DNA of 64,000 nucleotides, taken from the NCBI GenBank assembly GCA_029287455.1, contig JARFRB010000117.1, forward strand, positions 1-64,000, written 5' to 3'. Positions 8,400 to 18,768 of this stretch are shown here, piece after piece. Under the pieces are notes generated by a model, which was given only the letters and a program-made list of their open reading frames with translations, was not told where the DNA came from and searched no databases. The position numbers and the translations under genes were made by a program. The number at the start of each line of letters is the position of its first letter. The stretch's first letter is position 1. The DNA is from Pelagibius litoralis (GTDB lineage Bacteria > Pseudomonadota > Alphaproteobacteria > Kiloniellales > DSM-21159).

Positions 8400-9512
8400 C
8401 TAGGCTGCTTGTTCGTCGAGTTCGCGGATCAGCGCCTCGCCCATGGCCTCGGTGGACACCGTCGTGGCACCGGGGGCCGCGATATCCGCGGTCCGAATGC
8501 CGCTGCCGAGCACCTTGGTCACGGCGCTTTCGATCAAGTCCGCGTCCTCGGCCAGATCGAAGCTGTAGCGCAGCGCCATTGCGAAGCTCAGCAGGGTGGC
8601 GATTGGATTGGCCTTGCCTTCGCCGGCGATATCGGGGGCGGAGCCGTGCACCGGCTCGTAGAGCGCCTTGCGGCGGCCGGTCTCGTCGATGTCGCCCAGC
8701 GAGGCGGAGGGCAGCATGCCGAGCGATCCCGTCAACATCGCCGCCTCGTCGGACAGCATATCGCCGAAGAGATTGTCGGTCACGATGACGTCAAACTGCT
8801 TGGGCCAGCGGACCAGCTGCATGGCGCAGTTGTCCGCATACATGTGCGTGAGTTCAACGTCTGAATAGGACTCTTCATGCAGCTTCGCGACTTCCTCGCG
8901 CCAGAGCACACCGGACTCCATGACGTTGGCCTTTTCGCTGGAGCAGACCTTGTTGCCGCGCTTGCGCGCAAGCTCGAAGGCCACGGCCGCGACGCGGCGG
9001 ATCTCCGGCGAGGTGTAGACCTGGGTGTTAACGCCCCGGCGCGTTCCGTCCGGCAGGGTCTCGATGCCCCGCGGCTCGCCGAAGTAGACGCCGCCGGTAA
9101 GCTCGCGCACGATCAGGATGTCGAGGCCGGACACCACCTCCGGCTTCAGGGTGGAGGCGTCCACCAGGGCCTCGAAGCAGATCGCGGGGCGCAGGTTCGC
9201 GTAAAGCTGCATCTCCTTGCGCAGGCGCAGCAGGCCGCGTTCGGGCTTCTGGGCAAAGGGCAAGGAATCCCACTTCGGGCCGCCAACGGCCCCCAGCAGC
9301 ACCGCGTCGGCGTTCATTGCCCGATCCATGGTCGCGTCCGCCAGGGGGGCGCCCTCTGCGTCGATGGCTGCACCACCGACCAGGCCCTCGCCGACGTCGA
9401 AGGTAACCGCGCGCCGGCGGTCCATCCAATCGATGACGCGGCGCACTTCGCCCATGACCTCGGGGCCTATGCCGTCGCCGGGCAGAACGAGCAGGGATCT
9501 ATTCGCGGGCAT
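8400..9512 (-). CDS. leuB: 3-isopropylmalate dehydrogenase LeuB
   Basis: NAD-dependent oxidation and decarboxylation of 3-isopropylmalate in leucine synthesis. The 370 aa protein has the family signature GDGIGPEV at its N terminus, the substrate-binding Arg region ([14 protein letters not shown]), and the [20 protein letters not shown] motif. The frame is open upstream to 9554, but a GGAGG about 10 nt before ATG 9512 and the standard N terminus decide this start. leuD is 85 bp upstream and the dioxygenase 13 bp downstream. Confidence 0.97.
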   Translation of the reverse strand: MPANRSLLVLPGDGIGPEVMGEVRRVIDWMDRRRAVTFDVGEGLVGGAAIDAEGAPLADATMDRAMNADAVLLGAVGGPKWDSLPFAQKPERGLLRLRKEMQLYANLRPAICFEALVDASTLKPEVVSGLDILIVRELTGGVYFGEPRGIETLPDGTRRGVNTQVYTSPEIRRVAAVAFELARKRGNKVCSSEKANVMESGVLWREEVAKLHEESYSDVELTHMYADNCAMQLVRWPKQFDVIVTDNLFGDMLSDEAAMLTGSLGMLPSASLGDIDETGRRKALYEPVHGSAPDIAGEGKANPIATLLSFAMALRYSFDLAEDADLIESAVTKVLGSGIRTADIAAPGATTVSTEAMGEALIRELDEQAA

Positions 9513-9597
9513 GTCTTCATGAACCTCCAAATGCGGTCTTCTTGTCTCGGGCAAGCAGGGTCGGCGCCGCCGGCGCGAACCGAGAAGACAGGCGGCC

Positions 9598-10206
9598 TTA
9601 GCCGTAGAGCCAGGGCTGGCCGAGCTTCTGCTTTTCTTCGAAGCCGTCGATGCGGGTGTCTTTTTCGAGCGTCAGCCCGATGTCGTCTAGCCCGTTCAGC
9701 AGGCAGTGCTTTTTCCAGGGATCGATCTCGAAGGCGATGCTCTCGCCGTCTGCGGTCGAGATGGTTTGGGCTTCCAGGTCCACGGTCAGGGTCGCGTTGG
9801 CACCGCGCTCGGCGATCTCCATCAGGCGGTCGACCTGGTCCTGAGGCAGGATGATCGGCAGAATCCCGTTCTTGAAGCAGTTGTTATGAAAGATGTCCGC
9901 GAAGCTTGGGCCGATCAGGCAGCGGATGCCGGCATCCAGCAACGCCCAGGGCGCGTGCTCGCGCGAGGACCCGCAGCCGAAGTTTTCCCCGACGACCAGA
10001 ATTTGCGCCTCGCGATGGGCCGGTCGGTCCAGCACGAAATCCTTGACCGTGCCGTCGGCTTCCCGGCGCAAGGCGTGAAACAAGCCTTCGCTGAGGCCGG
10101 TCCGCTTGATGGTTTTCAGGAATCGCGCCGGAATGATCTTGTCGGTATCGACATTGACCATCGGCAAGGGCGCCGCCACCGCGGTCAACCGGTCGAACTT
10201 ATCCAT
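9598..10206 (-). CDS. leuD: 3-isopropylmalate dehydratase small subunit LeuD
   Basis: Forms the isopropylmalate isomerase with LeuC. The 202 aa length is normal. Typical segments are [14 protein letters not shown] near the N terminus, the [17 protein letters not shown] active-site region and NGILPI. An AGGAGA ribosome site precedes ATG 10206. Unusually, two cell wall genes lie between leuC and leuD here. Confidence 0.97.
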   Translation of the reverse strand: MDKFDRLTAVAAPLPMVNVDTDKIIPARFLKTIKRTGLSEGLFHALRREADGTVKDFVLDRPAHREAQILVVGENFGCGSSREHAPWALLDAGIRCLIGPSFADIFHNNCFKNGILPIILPQDQVDRLMEIAERGANATLTVDLEAQTISTADGESIAFEIDPWKKHCLLNGLDDIGLTLEKDTRIDGFEEKQKLGQPWLYG

Positions 10207-10319
10207 GCCGCTGCTGTCTCCTCGTCGCGCCGGGCTCTCACGGCCCCGCTCGCCAAGGATTTAGCGCATGGCGCGCGCGAACTCAATCGGACGAATGCGC
10301 CCCGACAAACGCGGCGGGT

Positions 10320-10952
10320 TTAGGCCGGCTTCCAATTCCAGTAACGCACCCGCCCGGTATCCACGTGCACGAAGCCGGACTTGGCGTAGTAGCCAACGCC
10401 GCCGGCCTGCATCTCCCAGGCCGCGTTGCGCAGGCCCTTCAGGCCCTGGCCCGGCAGATGGATGTCCATTGCCTTGCCTTTGGTGTGGAAGGAGTTCTTG
10501 GCGACACCGCTGGATTTCTTGCGCAGGTTTGCGTTGGTCTTGGGCGAGCGGTAGCCGGAGATGATGTCGAAGGTTTCCGTCGTGCCCAAGCGCTGACTCA
10601 CCGCGTGCAAAAGGTCGAGCAGGTTTCGGTCGATCTCTATCACCTCGCCGCTGCGCCAGTCGCGCAGGAGGTGATTGATCCGCGCCAGGGACTCGGCCTG
10701 ATATCCGCCGCGCCAATAGGTCTCGGTCAAGCGCTCGCCGGTGTGCACGTTGTGCAGGGAAAGCGTACGGCTGGACGTGTTCTTGAAAGCCGATGAAAGG
10801 GGCGAGGCGCTCATCAGGCTCGCCGATTGAACTTCCGCCATGGCCGGACGCGCGGTCAAGCCCGCCAGTCCCGCTGTGAGCCCCAAGCCGCCGAGTCCAG
10901 CCAGAACGCGGCGGCGTACACGCCCATCAGGCGTTAAACCCATCTCCGTCAC
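10320..10952 (-). CDS. Tat-exported YcbK/MepK-like (DUF882, M15-type) peptidase
   Basis: A 210 aa predicted murein endopeptidase of the periplasm. The N terminus has an Arg-rich RRRVLAGLGG followed by a hydrophobic stretch ending ARPAMA, which fits a twin-arginine-type signal. Residues 70-210 are the DUF882/M15 domain: SGYRSPKTN, the zinc ligands His and Asp in SFHTKGKAMD, and a third His in FVHVDTG. GTG 10952 has AAGGGGGA at proper distance, which is better than the longer frame to 10991 or the internal ATG 10943. The gene follows the YcbB-type transpeptidase, the same pairing as ycbB-ycbK in E. coli, where MepK cleaves LD-crosslinks. Confidence 0.88.
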   Translation of the reverse strand: MTEMGLTPDGRVRRRVLAGLGGLGLTAGLAGLTARPAMAEVQSASLMSASPLSSAFKNTSSRTLSLHNVHTGERLTETYWRGGYQAESLARINHLLRDWRSGEVIEIDRNLLDLLHAVSQRLGTTETFDIISGYRSPKTNANLRKKSSGVAKNSFHTKGKAMDIHLPGQGLKGLRNAAWEMQAGGVGYYAKSGFVHVDTGRVRYWNWKPA

Positions 10953-11005
10953 GCGGTATCCCCCTTTTCCGTGGTACGGACCACAATTCAAATAGGCGAC
11001 CCAGG

Positions 11006-11035
11006 CACCCCTACTCCCAAGGGGTGAAGCTTCAC
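11006..11035. promoter_or_regulatory. Overlapping hairpin and 12 bp palindrome upstream of the YcbK-like gene
   Basis: CACCCC at 11006-11011 can pair with GGGGTG at 11021-11026, and GTGAAGCTTCAC at 11024-11035 is a perfect palindrome overlapping the right arm. They sit about 55-85 bp upstream of the YcbK-like start in a 210 bp gap that also has an AT-rich tract near 11070-11095. An internal promoter or operator is possible. Confidence 0.3.
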
Positions 11036-11137
11036 ATTAGGCCACTCGTTAACCATAGAGGGGGAAAAGTTGATAAAAGAATAACATTTCTGTGGCAACT
11101 CGGACGCGGCGTAGGGACAGGCTCCGGATTACCCCTT

Positions 11138-11172
11138 CCGGTCACCGGTCACCGGTCACCGGTCACCGGTCA
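11138..11172. repeat. Five tandem copies of the heptamer CCGGTCA
   Basis: Five perfect 7 bp copies in a row. The last copies contain the stop codon of the L,D-transpeptidase gene (TGA read on the minus strand at 11163-11165). Each unit also contains TGA on the coding strand, so the number of copies beyond the stop does not alter the protein. Confidence 0.9.
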
Positions 11173-12788
11173 GCGAGCAGCACCTTGGCCAGAAGCGCGT
11201 CGCGGCCGTAGATGTCCTCGCGGAAGTGTACGCTGCCATCCTTGTTCACCCAGGCGGTGAGGTAGGTGAGGTGCACGGGCAACGGCGTCTGCAAGGGCAC
11301 GACCGTACGCTTGCCGCTGTCGATAACCTCGCGGACCTTCGCCTCGTCCCACCCCTCATGTCCGTTCAGGACGAACTCAGCGAATGTAATCGGCTCATGC
11401 ACGCGCACGCAGCCATGGCTAAAGGCGCGGCTGGCGCGGCCGAACAGACTCTTGGACGGTGTGTCGTGCAGATAGACATTGAACTGATTGGGGAACATGA
11501 ACTTGATTCTGCCGAGCGCGTTGCGGTCCCCCGGCTCCTGGCGGATCTTATAGCCGAAGTTGTCCGCGCGCACCCGGGTCCAGTCGATATTTTGGGGGTC
11601 GAGCGTCTTGGCTGATTCGCCCCAGCCGTCGAAGAGCAGGTATTCGTTTTTGGCCAGATAGCCCGGATCTTTCTTGATTTTGGGCAGCAGCTCGTTGCGG
11701 GCGATGGACGGCGGCACGGTCCAGTAGGGATTGATCTCAATGTAGGTGATCTCGTCGCTGAACACCGGCGTGCGGAAATAGGGGGTGCCGACAACCACGC
11801 GGGAGTCGAAAATCGTATCCTCCTCCCCGCCCGATGCGACCACCACCTTGAGATGGAAGTCGGCGAGATTCACGAAGACAAAGCGATCACCGAAATCGTC
11901 GGGCATCCAGCGCCTTCGCTCCAGGTTCAAGATCAGCTGATCGATGCGGCGTTCGACCGGGACGTTGAGCGCCGCCAGGCTCTCGCGGCCGACCTTGCCG
12001 TCCACCTCCAGGCCATGCCGCGCCTGGAAAGCTCGCACGGCGGACTCGAGATCCGCGTCGAAGAAGGTGGGGTCGCCCGCGGCCGGGCCGGAGACTTCGC
12101 CCGTAACCGCAAGGCGGGACCGTAGGGCTTGCACGCGTGGATCGGTCGTGCTCGGCTTCAGGGTCTCGCCCTCCGGCACGTTCGGCCAGCCGCCGCCGGC
12201 CGCCAGGCGCCGGTAGTCCTCCAGGGCCAGCCGCGTTCGGTCATAACGGTCGCTGCTTGGCTTGAAGCTTTCGATGAAGGCATCGATATCCGCGCTGCCG
12301 GCGGCGCCGGTCAGGACTTGCCCGCGCTCCACGTCTTGTGGATAGACAAAAGTCTCCGGGTCGAACAGCGCGGGCTCCACCCGCCCGGACGCCAGGTCCG
12401 AGGCGAACTGCATCAGGCCGAGGCTCAGCTCGGTTTCCAGGTCCGCCAAGGCCCCCGGCGTATCCGCGTCGAGCAGGGCATCGATCTCCCGGGCAGCGTA
12501 GTCATTGGGGTCGAGGCCTTCGCTCCCGGCATCCAGAAGGTGCTCGGCCAAGGTGACGCCGCGCGCCGTGACCCCGGTTTCGCTCACCCACAAGGGCTGG
12601 TAATCCCGTGCGCCATAGAACGCGGCCAGCGCGGCGATGTCGGCCGACTCTTCCTCGGTGACCTCCGCGCCGAGGGGCGCGCCCATGCGCTCCGCAATCG
12701 CCGTCTCCAGAGGGCCGGCCAACGCGGGCAGGGGAAGGACAAGCGCAAAAACTGCGCAGAGGAAAAGCAGGCTCGGCAAGCGCGGCAC
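11163..12788 (-). CDS. YcbB/LdtD-type L,D-transpeptidase
   Basis: Forms 3-3 crosslinks in peptidoglycan, or attaches proteins, in the periplasm. The 541 aa protein has a signal peptide (PRLPSLLFLCAVFALVLP, then LPALAGP), a peptidoglycan-binding domain at about 255-295 (AVRAFQARHGLEVDGKVG) and a YkuD catalytic domain at about 310-520 with SHGCVRVHEP carrying the active Cys. The frame is open to 12857, but GGAGG with a 6 nt spacer precedes GTG 12788 and this start gives a clean signal peptide. It stands between leuC and the YcbK-like gene. Confidence 0.92.
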   Translation of the reverse strand: MPRLPSLLFLCAVFALVLPLPALAGPLETAIAERMGAPLGAEVTEEESADIAALAAFYGARDYQPLWVSETGVTARGVTLAEHLLDAGSEGLDPNDYAAREIDALLDADTPGALADLETELSLGLMQFASDLASGRVEPALFDPETFVYPQDVERGQVLTGAAGSADIDAFIESFKPSSDRYDRTRLALEDYRRLAAGGGWPNVPEGETLKPSTTDPRVQALRSRLAVTGEVSGPAAGDPTFFDADLESAVRAFQARHGLEVDGKVGRESLAALNVPVERRIDQLILNLERRRWMPDDFGDRFVFVNLADFHLKVVVASGGEEDTIFDSRVVVGTPYFRTPVFSDEITYIEINPYWTVPPSIARNELLPKIKKDPGYLAKNEYLLFDGWGESAKTLDPQNIDWTRVRADNFGYKIRQEPGDRNALGRIKFMFPNQFNVYLHDTPSKSLFGRASRAFSHGCVRVHEPITFAEFVLNGHEGWDEAKVREVIDSGKRTVVPLQTPLPVHLTYLTAWVNKDGSVHFREDIYGRDALLAKVLLADR

Positions 12789-12860
12789 GGCGGACCTCCA
12801 TTCAAATCGGAGCCGCAGCTTGGCAAGTCCACGCCAGGCGCGAAACCCTAAAAGCACCTA

Positions 12861-14267
<1,407 letters not shown>

Positions 14268-14434
14268 GGTCGCTTCCGTTTGTTTTCTGGCCTTCCGTCC
14301 GCCAGCGCCTTGAGGCGCGTGCGGCCGTGATTGGGAGGCGCACCATAGCGATTTGGGTCGCCCGGGCAAAGTCTTGAGGTGAGGCGGGCTGGGGGAGCGG
14401 GCTGATGCCGATCCTTATCATGGCGCAGGCCGCT

Positions 14435-15199
14435 CTAGGGCACGCGGCGGTCGATCCTCGTCCGTCGGCGAAGCGCGTCCAGGCTGGCTTCGTCCAGCCG
14501 GGGCGAAAGGACGACTTCCGCGCCGCCCCCCAGCCCGGCGTATGTCGCCGCCAGTGCCGCGGGGTCGCTCAAGGGCGCGCCGAGCAGCCAGCGCTCTCCC
14601 GGCAGCGCGGGCGGAATCTTCGCTGACAATCGGGAAAGCTCGGCCGCGTCCAAGGGGATTTCGGAGAATGCCTGGAAGATCTCGCCGCTTCCCCAAGCCG
14701 AATTGGACGCCGCGCCTTCGCGGGATTCGGATAACCGGAAGAAGCGGGGGTCGGGCGGCAGGTTGGCGAGCCCGCCGCCCCGCAAGAGGGGCAGCAGAAG
14801 GTTGCGCGGGAATGGCAAGAGATCGGCGAAGCGCCCGACCGCCACTTCAGCCTTCGGGCAGGCGGGCAAGGTCTTCAGAACCCGGTCCAAAAGGGCCGCC
14901 AGGTCCAATGTTACGATAAGCTCCGGACGGAAACGGGCAATCGCCGCCTCGGCCTCGGCGCGCGGATCCAGCAGCAGCACCTTGCCGCCGGCCGCCAGAC
15001 CGGCTGCCAGCGCCACCAAGGCCGCCGGGCAATTGGGGATGAACATCGCGACCCTGCGGGCGGGCTCTTCACGGGATTGCAGGCTGGCGGCGAGCTTGCC
15101 TGCCCGCGCGGCTAGCTCGCCGCTCTGGATCACCCGCCCAAGAAACCGCACCGCCCCTTGAGCCGAGCCCGCGAAGAGCGGGGGTGGGTCAAGGCTCAC
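14435..15199 (-). CDS. Shortened AMP-dependent ligase-like protein
   Basis: A 254 aa protein that resembles only the N-terminal part of acyl-CoA synthetases: RVAMFIPNCPAALVALAAGL and GGKVLLLDPRAE match the segment where these enzymes position their first Rossmann-like subdomain. The phosphate-binding Ser/Thr/Gly loop and the C-terminal adenylation domain are missing, so it is unlikely to be an active ligase. The frame is uninterrupted and GC-rich and starts with GTG overlapping the stop of the DUF938 gene (GTGA), so it appears translated. Could be a decayed gene or a reduced accessory protein. Confidence 0.6.
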   Translation of the reverse strand: MSLDPPPLFAGSAQGAVRFLGRVIQSGELAARAGKLAASLQSREEPARRVAMFIPNCPAALVALAAGLAAGGKVLLLDPRAEAEAAIARFRPELIVTLDLAALLDRVLKTLPACPKAEVAVGRFADLLPFPRNLLLPLLRGGGLANLPPDPRFFRLSESREGAASNSAWGSGEIFQAFSEIPLDAAELSRLSAKIPPALPGERWLLGAPLSDPAALAATYAGLGGGAEVVLSPRLDEASLDALRRRTRIDRRVP

Positions 15200-15813
15200 T
15201 GTCGAAACACCAGGGTCATGTTGTTAGCCGGCATATCGATGACCTTCATTTGCGCGAATCCCGCCGCGCGCGCGACGGCGCCGACGTCGTCCAGGTCGCG
15301 AAGCCCCAAGCGGGGGGCGCGGGCTTTGAGGTCGGCGTCGAAGGCAGCGTTTCCGGGGCTGGTGTGCTGGCCGTCGCGCTTGAAAGGGCCATAGATGAGC
15401 AAGGGGCCGCCGTGCTTCAGCACCTTTGCCGCGCCGCTGAAGAGGGCCTCGGTGGCGCTCCAGGGTGCCACGTGCAGCAGGTTCACTGCTAGCATGGCGT
15501 CGGCGGTCGCGATGGGCCAAGGCCAGGCCTCGACGTCGAGGTTCAGCGGGCTCCGCAGGTTTGACAGCCCCGCGTCGCTGGAATAAGCGGCGATACTGGC
15601 AAGCGCCTCGTCCCTAGGGTCGCTTGGCTGCCAGACCAAGTCGGGAAAGGCCGCGGCGAAGAAGACCGCGTGCTGCCCCGGACCGCTCGCGATCTCGAGC
15701 AGGTTTCCTCGCGCCGGAAGTTCCCGGGCCAAGACTTCCAGCAGGGGCCCACGATTTCGCTCGGCGGCGGGCGAATGCAGACGGGGATCGGGGCTGTCAT
15801 GCGGGTCCGGCAT
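15196..15813 (-). CDS. DUF938 family SAM-dependent methyltransferase-like protein
   Basis: A 205 aa protein of the DUF938 family, related to class I methyltransferases. Signature parts are the N-terminal SPAAERNRGPLLEVL, the SAM-binding LLEIASGPGQHAVFFA and the DAMLAVNLLHVAPW segment. Substrate unknown. Its stop overlaps the start of the ligase-like gene, so the two are translated together. Confidence 0.85.
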   Translation of the reverse strand: MPDPHDSPDPRLHSPAAERNRGPLLEVLARELPARGNLLEIASGPGQHAVFFAAAFPDLVWQPSDPRDEALASIAAYSSDAGLSNLRSPLNLDVEAWPWPIATADAMLAVNLLHVAPWSATEALFSGAAKVLKHGGPLLIYGPFKRDGQHTSPGNAAFDADLKARAPRLGLRDLDDVGAVARAAGFAQMKVIDMPANNMTLVFRQ

Positions 15814-15938
15814 CGTGCGTTTCCTCTACCTCGCGGGCCAAGGCCGCGCCGGGAGTCCCGGTGGGCATGCCTGCGGCGGATAAATCCCTAAAACGACAAG
15901 GGTTGCCTGCCATGAAAGGGGCGTGATAGGCAATCGCC

Positions 15939-16397
15939 ATGCTGAAGCGCTTGAAGGATTTCTTGTCCTCCCAACCCGGAGATGAATCGGGTGCGGACCA
16001 CGACGAGTTACAGCTCGCCCTGGCCGCCCTCCTGGTCTATGCAGCCCACTTGGACGAGGAGCTCGACGGGGACGAGCGGGAAATCATTCTGGGCCTTCTG
16101 GAAGAGCATTTCGAGCTCGACCGGGCGGGGGCGCTGGATCTCTTCGAAAAGGCGTGGGCGAAAGCGGCTGAAACCACCCAGCTCTTTGGCATGACGCGGG
16201 TGATCTGCGATCACTACGACGCGGACCAGCGTTTGGAGATGCTGGAGATGTTGTGGCAAGTCGTGTACAGCGATGGCCGCTTGCACGATCACGAGGCAAG
16301 CTTGATGCGCCGCGTGGCGGGCTTGCTGCATGTATCGGACCGGGACAGCGGGGTTGCCCGTAAGCGCGCGCTGGACCGATTGGGGATGAACCACTAG
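15939..16397 (+). CDS. TerB-like (DUF533/TerB fold) protein
   Basis: A 152 aa all-helical acidic protein of the TerB family, which was named for tellurite resistance but is widely found as a stand-alone protein of unknown role. Recognisable parts are LALAALLVYAAHLDEELDGD and the LEMLEMLWQVVYSDGRLHDHE repeat-like segment containing conserved acidic residues that in TerB bind metal. It lies 54 bp before fdxA in the same direction. Confidence 0.82.
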   Translation: MLKRLKDFLSSQPGDESGADHDELQLALAALLVYAAHLDEELDGDEREIILGLLEEHFELDRAGALDLFEKAWAKAAETTQLFGMTRVICDHYDADQRLEMLEMLWQVVYSDGRLHDHEASLMRRVAGLLHVSDRDSGVARKRALDRLGMNH

Positions 16398-16451
16398 CCG
16401 AGCGGAACGCGCCGGAATTTGCCGGCATCCGAAACGAGGACGACGAAACCG

Positions 16452-16790
16452 ATGACCTATGTGGTGACCGAAGCCTGCATCAAGTGCAAATACATGGACT
16501 GCGTGGAAGTCTGTCCGGTCGATTGCTTCTATGAAGGCGAGAACATGCTGGTCATTCATCCTGACGAATGCATCGACTGCGGTGTCTGCGAGCCGGAATG
16601 CCCGCCCGAAGCCATCATACCGGACAGCGACGCCGCCGCGGACGATTGGCTAGAGCTGAATAAGGAATACAGCGAAGCCTGGCCAAATATTAACCGCAAG
16701 GGCGAGTCTCCTGCCGACGCGGACGTGCATCGCGGCGAGGCGGACAAGTACAAGAAATACTTTAGCGATAAGCCAGGCGCCGGAAGCTGA
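16452..16790 (+). CDS. fdxA: Ferredoxin FdxA, 7Fe-8S type
   Basis: A 112 aa ferredoxin carrying one 3Fe-4S and one 4Fe-4S cluster. The N-terminal motif [18 protein letters not shown] lacks the fourth Cys of a standard set, as in 7Fe ferredoxins, and [12 protein letters not shown] gives the second cluster. The long C-terminal tail ending near [15 protein letters not shown] is family typical. The start is MTYVVTEAC at 16452; the upstream open frame to 16419 lacks homology. An electron donor to unknown partners. Confidence 0.95.
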   Translation: MTYVVTEACIKCKYMDCVEVCPVDCFYEGENMLVIHPDECIDCGVCEPECPPEAIIPDSDAAADDWLELNKEYSEAWPNINRKGESPADADVHRGEADKYKKYFSDKPGAGS

Positions 16791-17176
16791 AACCTGATCG
16801 GCCCCTCCGGTTTGCGCTAGCGGTTCCCTAGGGAGCGCCGGCGATCAATATCACGTGACCGTGGCCTTGGTCGGCGGCGCGGCGGGCTCCGGAATCCGCG
16901 GAGATCCTTGGGGCCAGGTTGTTTTCCGGCGCTTTTGAAACTATAGTATTACAATTGCTGAACTCTTAGTTATTTGAAGGGGCGCGGCAAAGCGGAGGCT
17001 TTTGCCGCCCGTCGTTTTCCGAAGAGATCGGAAAGATCCGCGGCGCGGCAGGGGGCGATTTTAGGTGCTGGCCGGCCTCGACGCTTGAGGCCGTCTTCGT
17101 CCTCTCCGCGAATATTTTGCACCGGGTCCCGTTTCCTGGGCCCAAACGGGATGAATAAGTGGAGACTGGCCAAAAC
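16791..17176. other. 386 bp non-coding region, carD leader
   Basis: No gene seen. The stretch 16935-16985 is notably AT-rich (runs such as TATAGTATTAC and TTAGTTATTTG) against a GC-rich background and probably holds the carD promoter, although no convincing -35/-10 pair was found. A CACGTG lies near 16852. Confidence 0.5.
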
Positions 17177-17674
17177 ATGGCAAAGAAGTTGGAGTTTGAA
17201 ATCGGCGATTATGTGGTCTACCCGACCCACGGCGTCGGGCGCGTGATGGGTATCGAACAGCAGACGATTTCGGAAATGGACGTCGAACTTATCGTCATTA
17301 AGTTCGAGAAGGACCGTATGACGCTCCGGGTCCCCGTCGCGAAGGCCCAAAATTCCGGCTTGCGGCGCCTTTCCTCGCGCAAGCTTATGGACACCGCCCT
17401 GACGACCTTGCGCGGCCGCAGCCGCGTGAAGCGCACCATGTGGAGCCGCCGCGCGCAAGAGTACGAGGCGAAGATCAATTCCGGTGATCCTGTCTCGATC
17501 GCCGAAGTGGTGCGCGACCTGCATCGCGGCGAAGACCAGCCGGACCAATCCTATAGCGAACGGCAGATGTACCAAGCGGCGCTCGATCGCTTGGCCCGCG
17601 AGCTCGCCGCATTGGAAAAGATCGACGAGGTCGCGGCCGCGGCCAAACTCGAAAAGCTTCTGAGCGCCGCCTAG
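17177..17674 (+). CDS. CarD family transcriptional regulator
   Basis: A 165 aa RNA polymerase-binding regulator. The N-terminal RID/Tudor-like domain (about 5-60: FEIGDYVVYPTHGVGRV) contacts the RNAP beta subunit in the family, and the helical C-terminal domain (about 70-160: RRLSSRKLMDTAL, WSRRAQEYEAKINSGD) binds DNA at the upstream edge of the open complex. In alphaproteobacteria CarD activates promoters, including rRNA promoters, that lack a conserved T at -7. MAKKLEF at 17177 is the usual start. Confidence 0.93.
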   Translation: MAKKLEFEIGDYVVYPTHGVGRVMGIEQQTISEMDVELIVIKFEKDRMTLRVPVAKAQNSGLRRLSSRKLMDTALTTLRGRSRVKRTMWSRRAQEYEAKINSGDPVSIAEVVRDLHRGEDQPDQSYSERQMYQAALDRLARELAALEKIDEVAAAAKLEKLLSAA

Positions 17675-17806
17675 CGCCGCCCGGCACCGCTTGCGCAAGG
17701 CGCGGTGGCCGACCGGTTTCTTGGCCCAACAAGGCGTCGAAGGCGGCGGCGGCCAGGCGTGTCGTCATGTGTTATAGGAGTTTAAGGCGGGGTAGAGGCG
17801 GCGGCC

Positions 17807-18610
17807 GTGGACCGGAATCAACAGAAATTCGGACATTTGCAGGCTGCCCAGCGGATTTGGGCGATTGCGTCGGTTCACGGCGATGCTCTACGCCTCGGCA
17901 AGCTTCATGACCGGATCTGGGGGCGCCTGGCCGCAGGCGATCAAGTGGTCTACCTGGGCAATCTACTCGGGCGCGGGCCGGCGGTGTCCGAAACCCTGGA
18001 CCACGCGATCGCCTTTCGCCGCGCCGTCATGTCCGTGGCCCCGGCTGAGCAGGACCAGGTGATCTTCCTGCGCGGCGCCCAAGAAGAAATGTGGCAGAAG
18101 CTTTTACAACTGCAATTCGCGACCGACCCGCGCGGTGTGCTCACTTGGATGTTCGATCAAGGCGTGGGGGCGACGCTGGAAGCCTATGGCGGGTCCCAGG
18201 ACGATGCTTTCGCCGCTGCCAAGAAAGGGGCCATAGGGCTGACGCGCTGGACGCAGGCCTTGCGCGCCGTCATGTCGGGCCGGCCTGGCCACATGGCCTT
18301 GATGAGCGCGCTGAAGCGCGCGTGCACCACCGACAATGGCCCGCTGCTCTTCGTGAACAGCGGGCTCGACCCCTCGCGGCCCCTCGACAGCCAACGGGAT
18401 TCCTTCTGGTGGGCAAGCTCCGGGTTCGCGCGGATCGCCGAACCCTACGGAAACTACAAGCGAATCCTGCGCGGCTTCGACCCGGCCCATCCGGGCCTCG
18501 CCGAGACGCGCTACACGGTCACTCTCGACGGCGGCTGCGGCTTTGGCGGGCCTTTGCTGGCCGCCTGTCTTTCGCCCGATGGCGAGATCCTGCACCGGAT
18601 CGAGGTTTAG
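17807..18610 (+). CDS. PPP-family (PrpA-like) metallophosphoesterase homologue lacking metal ligands, probable pseudophosphatase
   Basis: A 267 aa protein that keeps the order and spacing of bacterial serine/threonine PPP phosphatase motifs but not their catalytic residues. GDxHG is ASVHG (21-25), GDxxDRG is GNLLGRG (51-57), GNHE is GAQE (90-93), VHAG is VNSG (183-186) and the late GHT site is RGFD near 222-225. The conserved surroundings remain, for example DPSRPLDSQRDSFWW and a C-terminal LDGGCGFGGPL corresponding to the DTGAxxGG end. Thus the fold is expected but metal-dependent catalysis is not. It lies between carD and rpoH in the same direction, starting with GTG. Function unknown; a binding or regulatory role is inference. 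Confidence 0.85.
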   Translation: MDRNQQKFGHLQAAQRIWAIASVHGDALRLGKLHDRIWGRLAAGDQVVYLGNLLGRGPAVSETLDHAIAFRRAVMSVAPAEQDQVIFLRGAQEEMWQKLLQLQFATDPRGVLTWMFDQGVGATLEAYGGSQDDAFAAAKKGAIGLTRWTQALRAVMSGRPGHMALMSALKRACTTDNGPLLFVNSGLDPSRPLDSQRDSFWWASSGFARIAEPYGNYKRILRGFDPAHPGLAETRYTVTLDGGCGFGGPLLAACLSPDGEILHRIEV

Positions 18611-18768
18611 CGCGCACCCTGCCCGCCCGCGACCGCCGCTCGTCCGGCCGGCGCACCCATCCGCTCAAGACCAATGGGTTTCCCACGAAATTCGTGGCAC
18701 GAAACTGATCCACTCGCGGCCCGCCTTCGTAAACCTGTTAACGCATACAAGAATACGGGAAGCAGAGC

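Noticed and set aside
14268-14434. Leucine leader-peptide attenuator upstream of leuC
   Set aside because: No short frame with clustered Leu codons; only a small GCGCC/GGCGC hairpin was seen.
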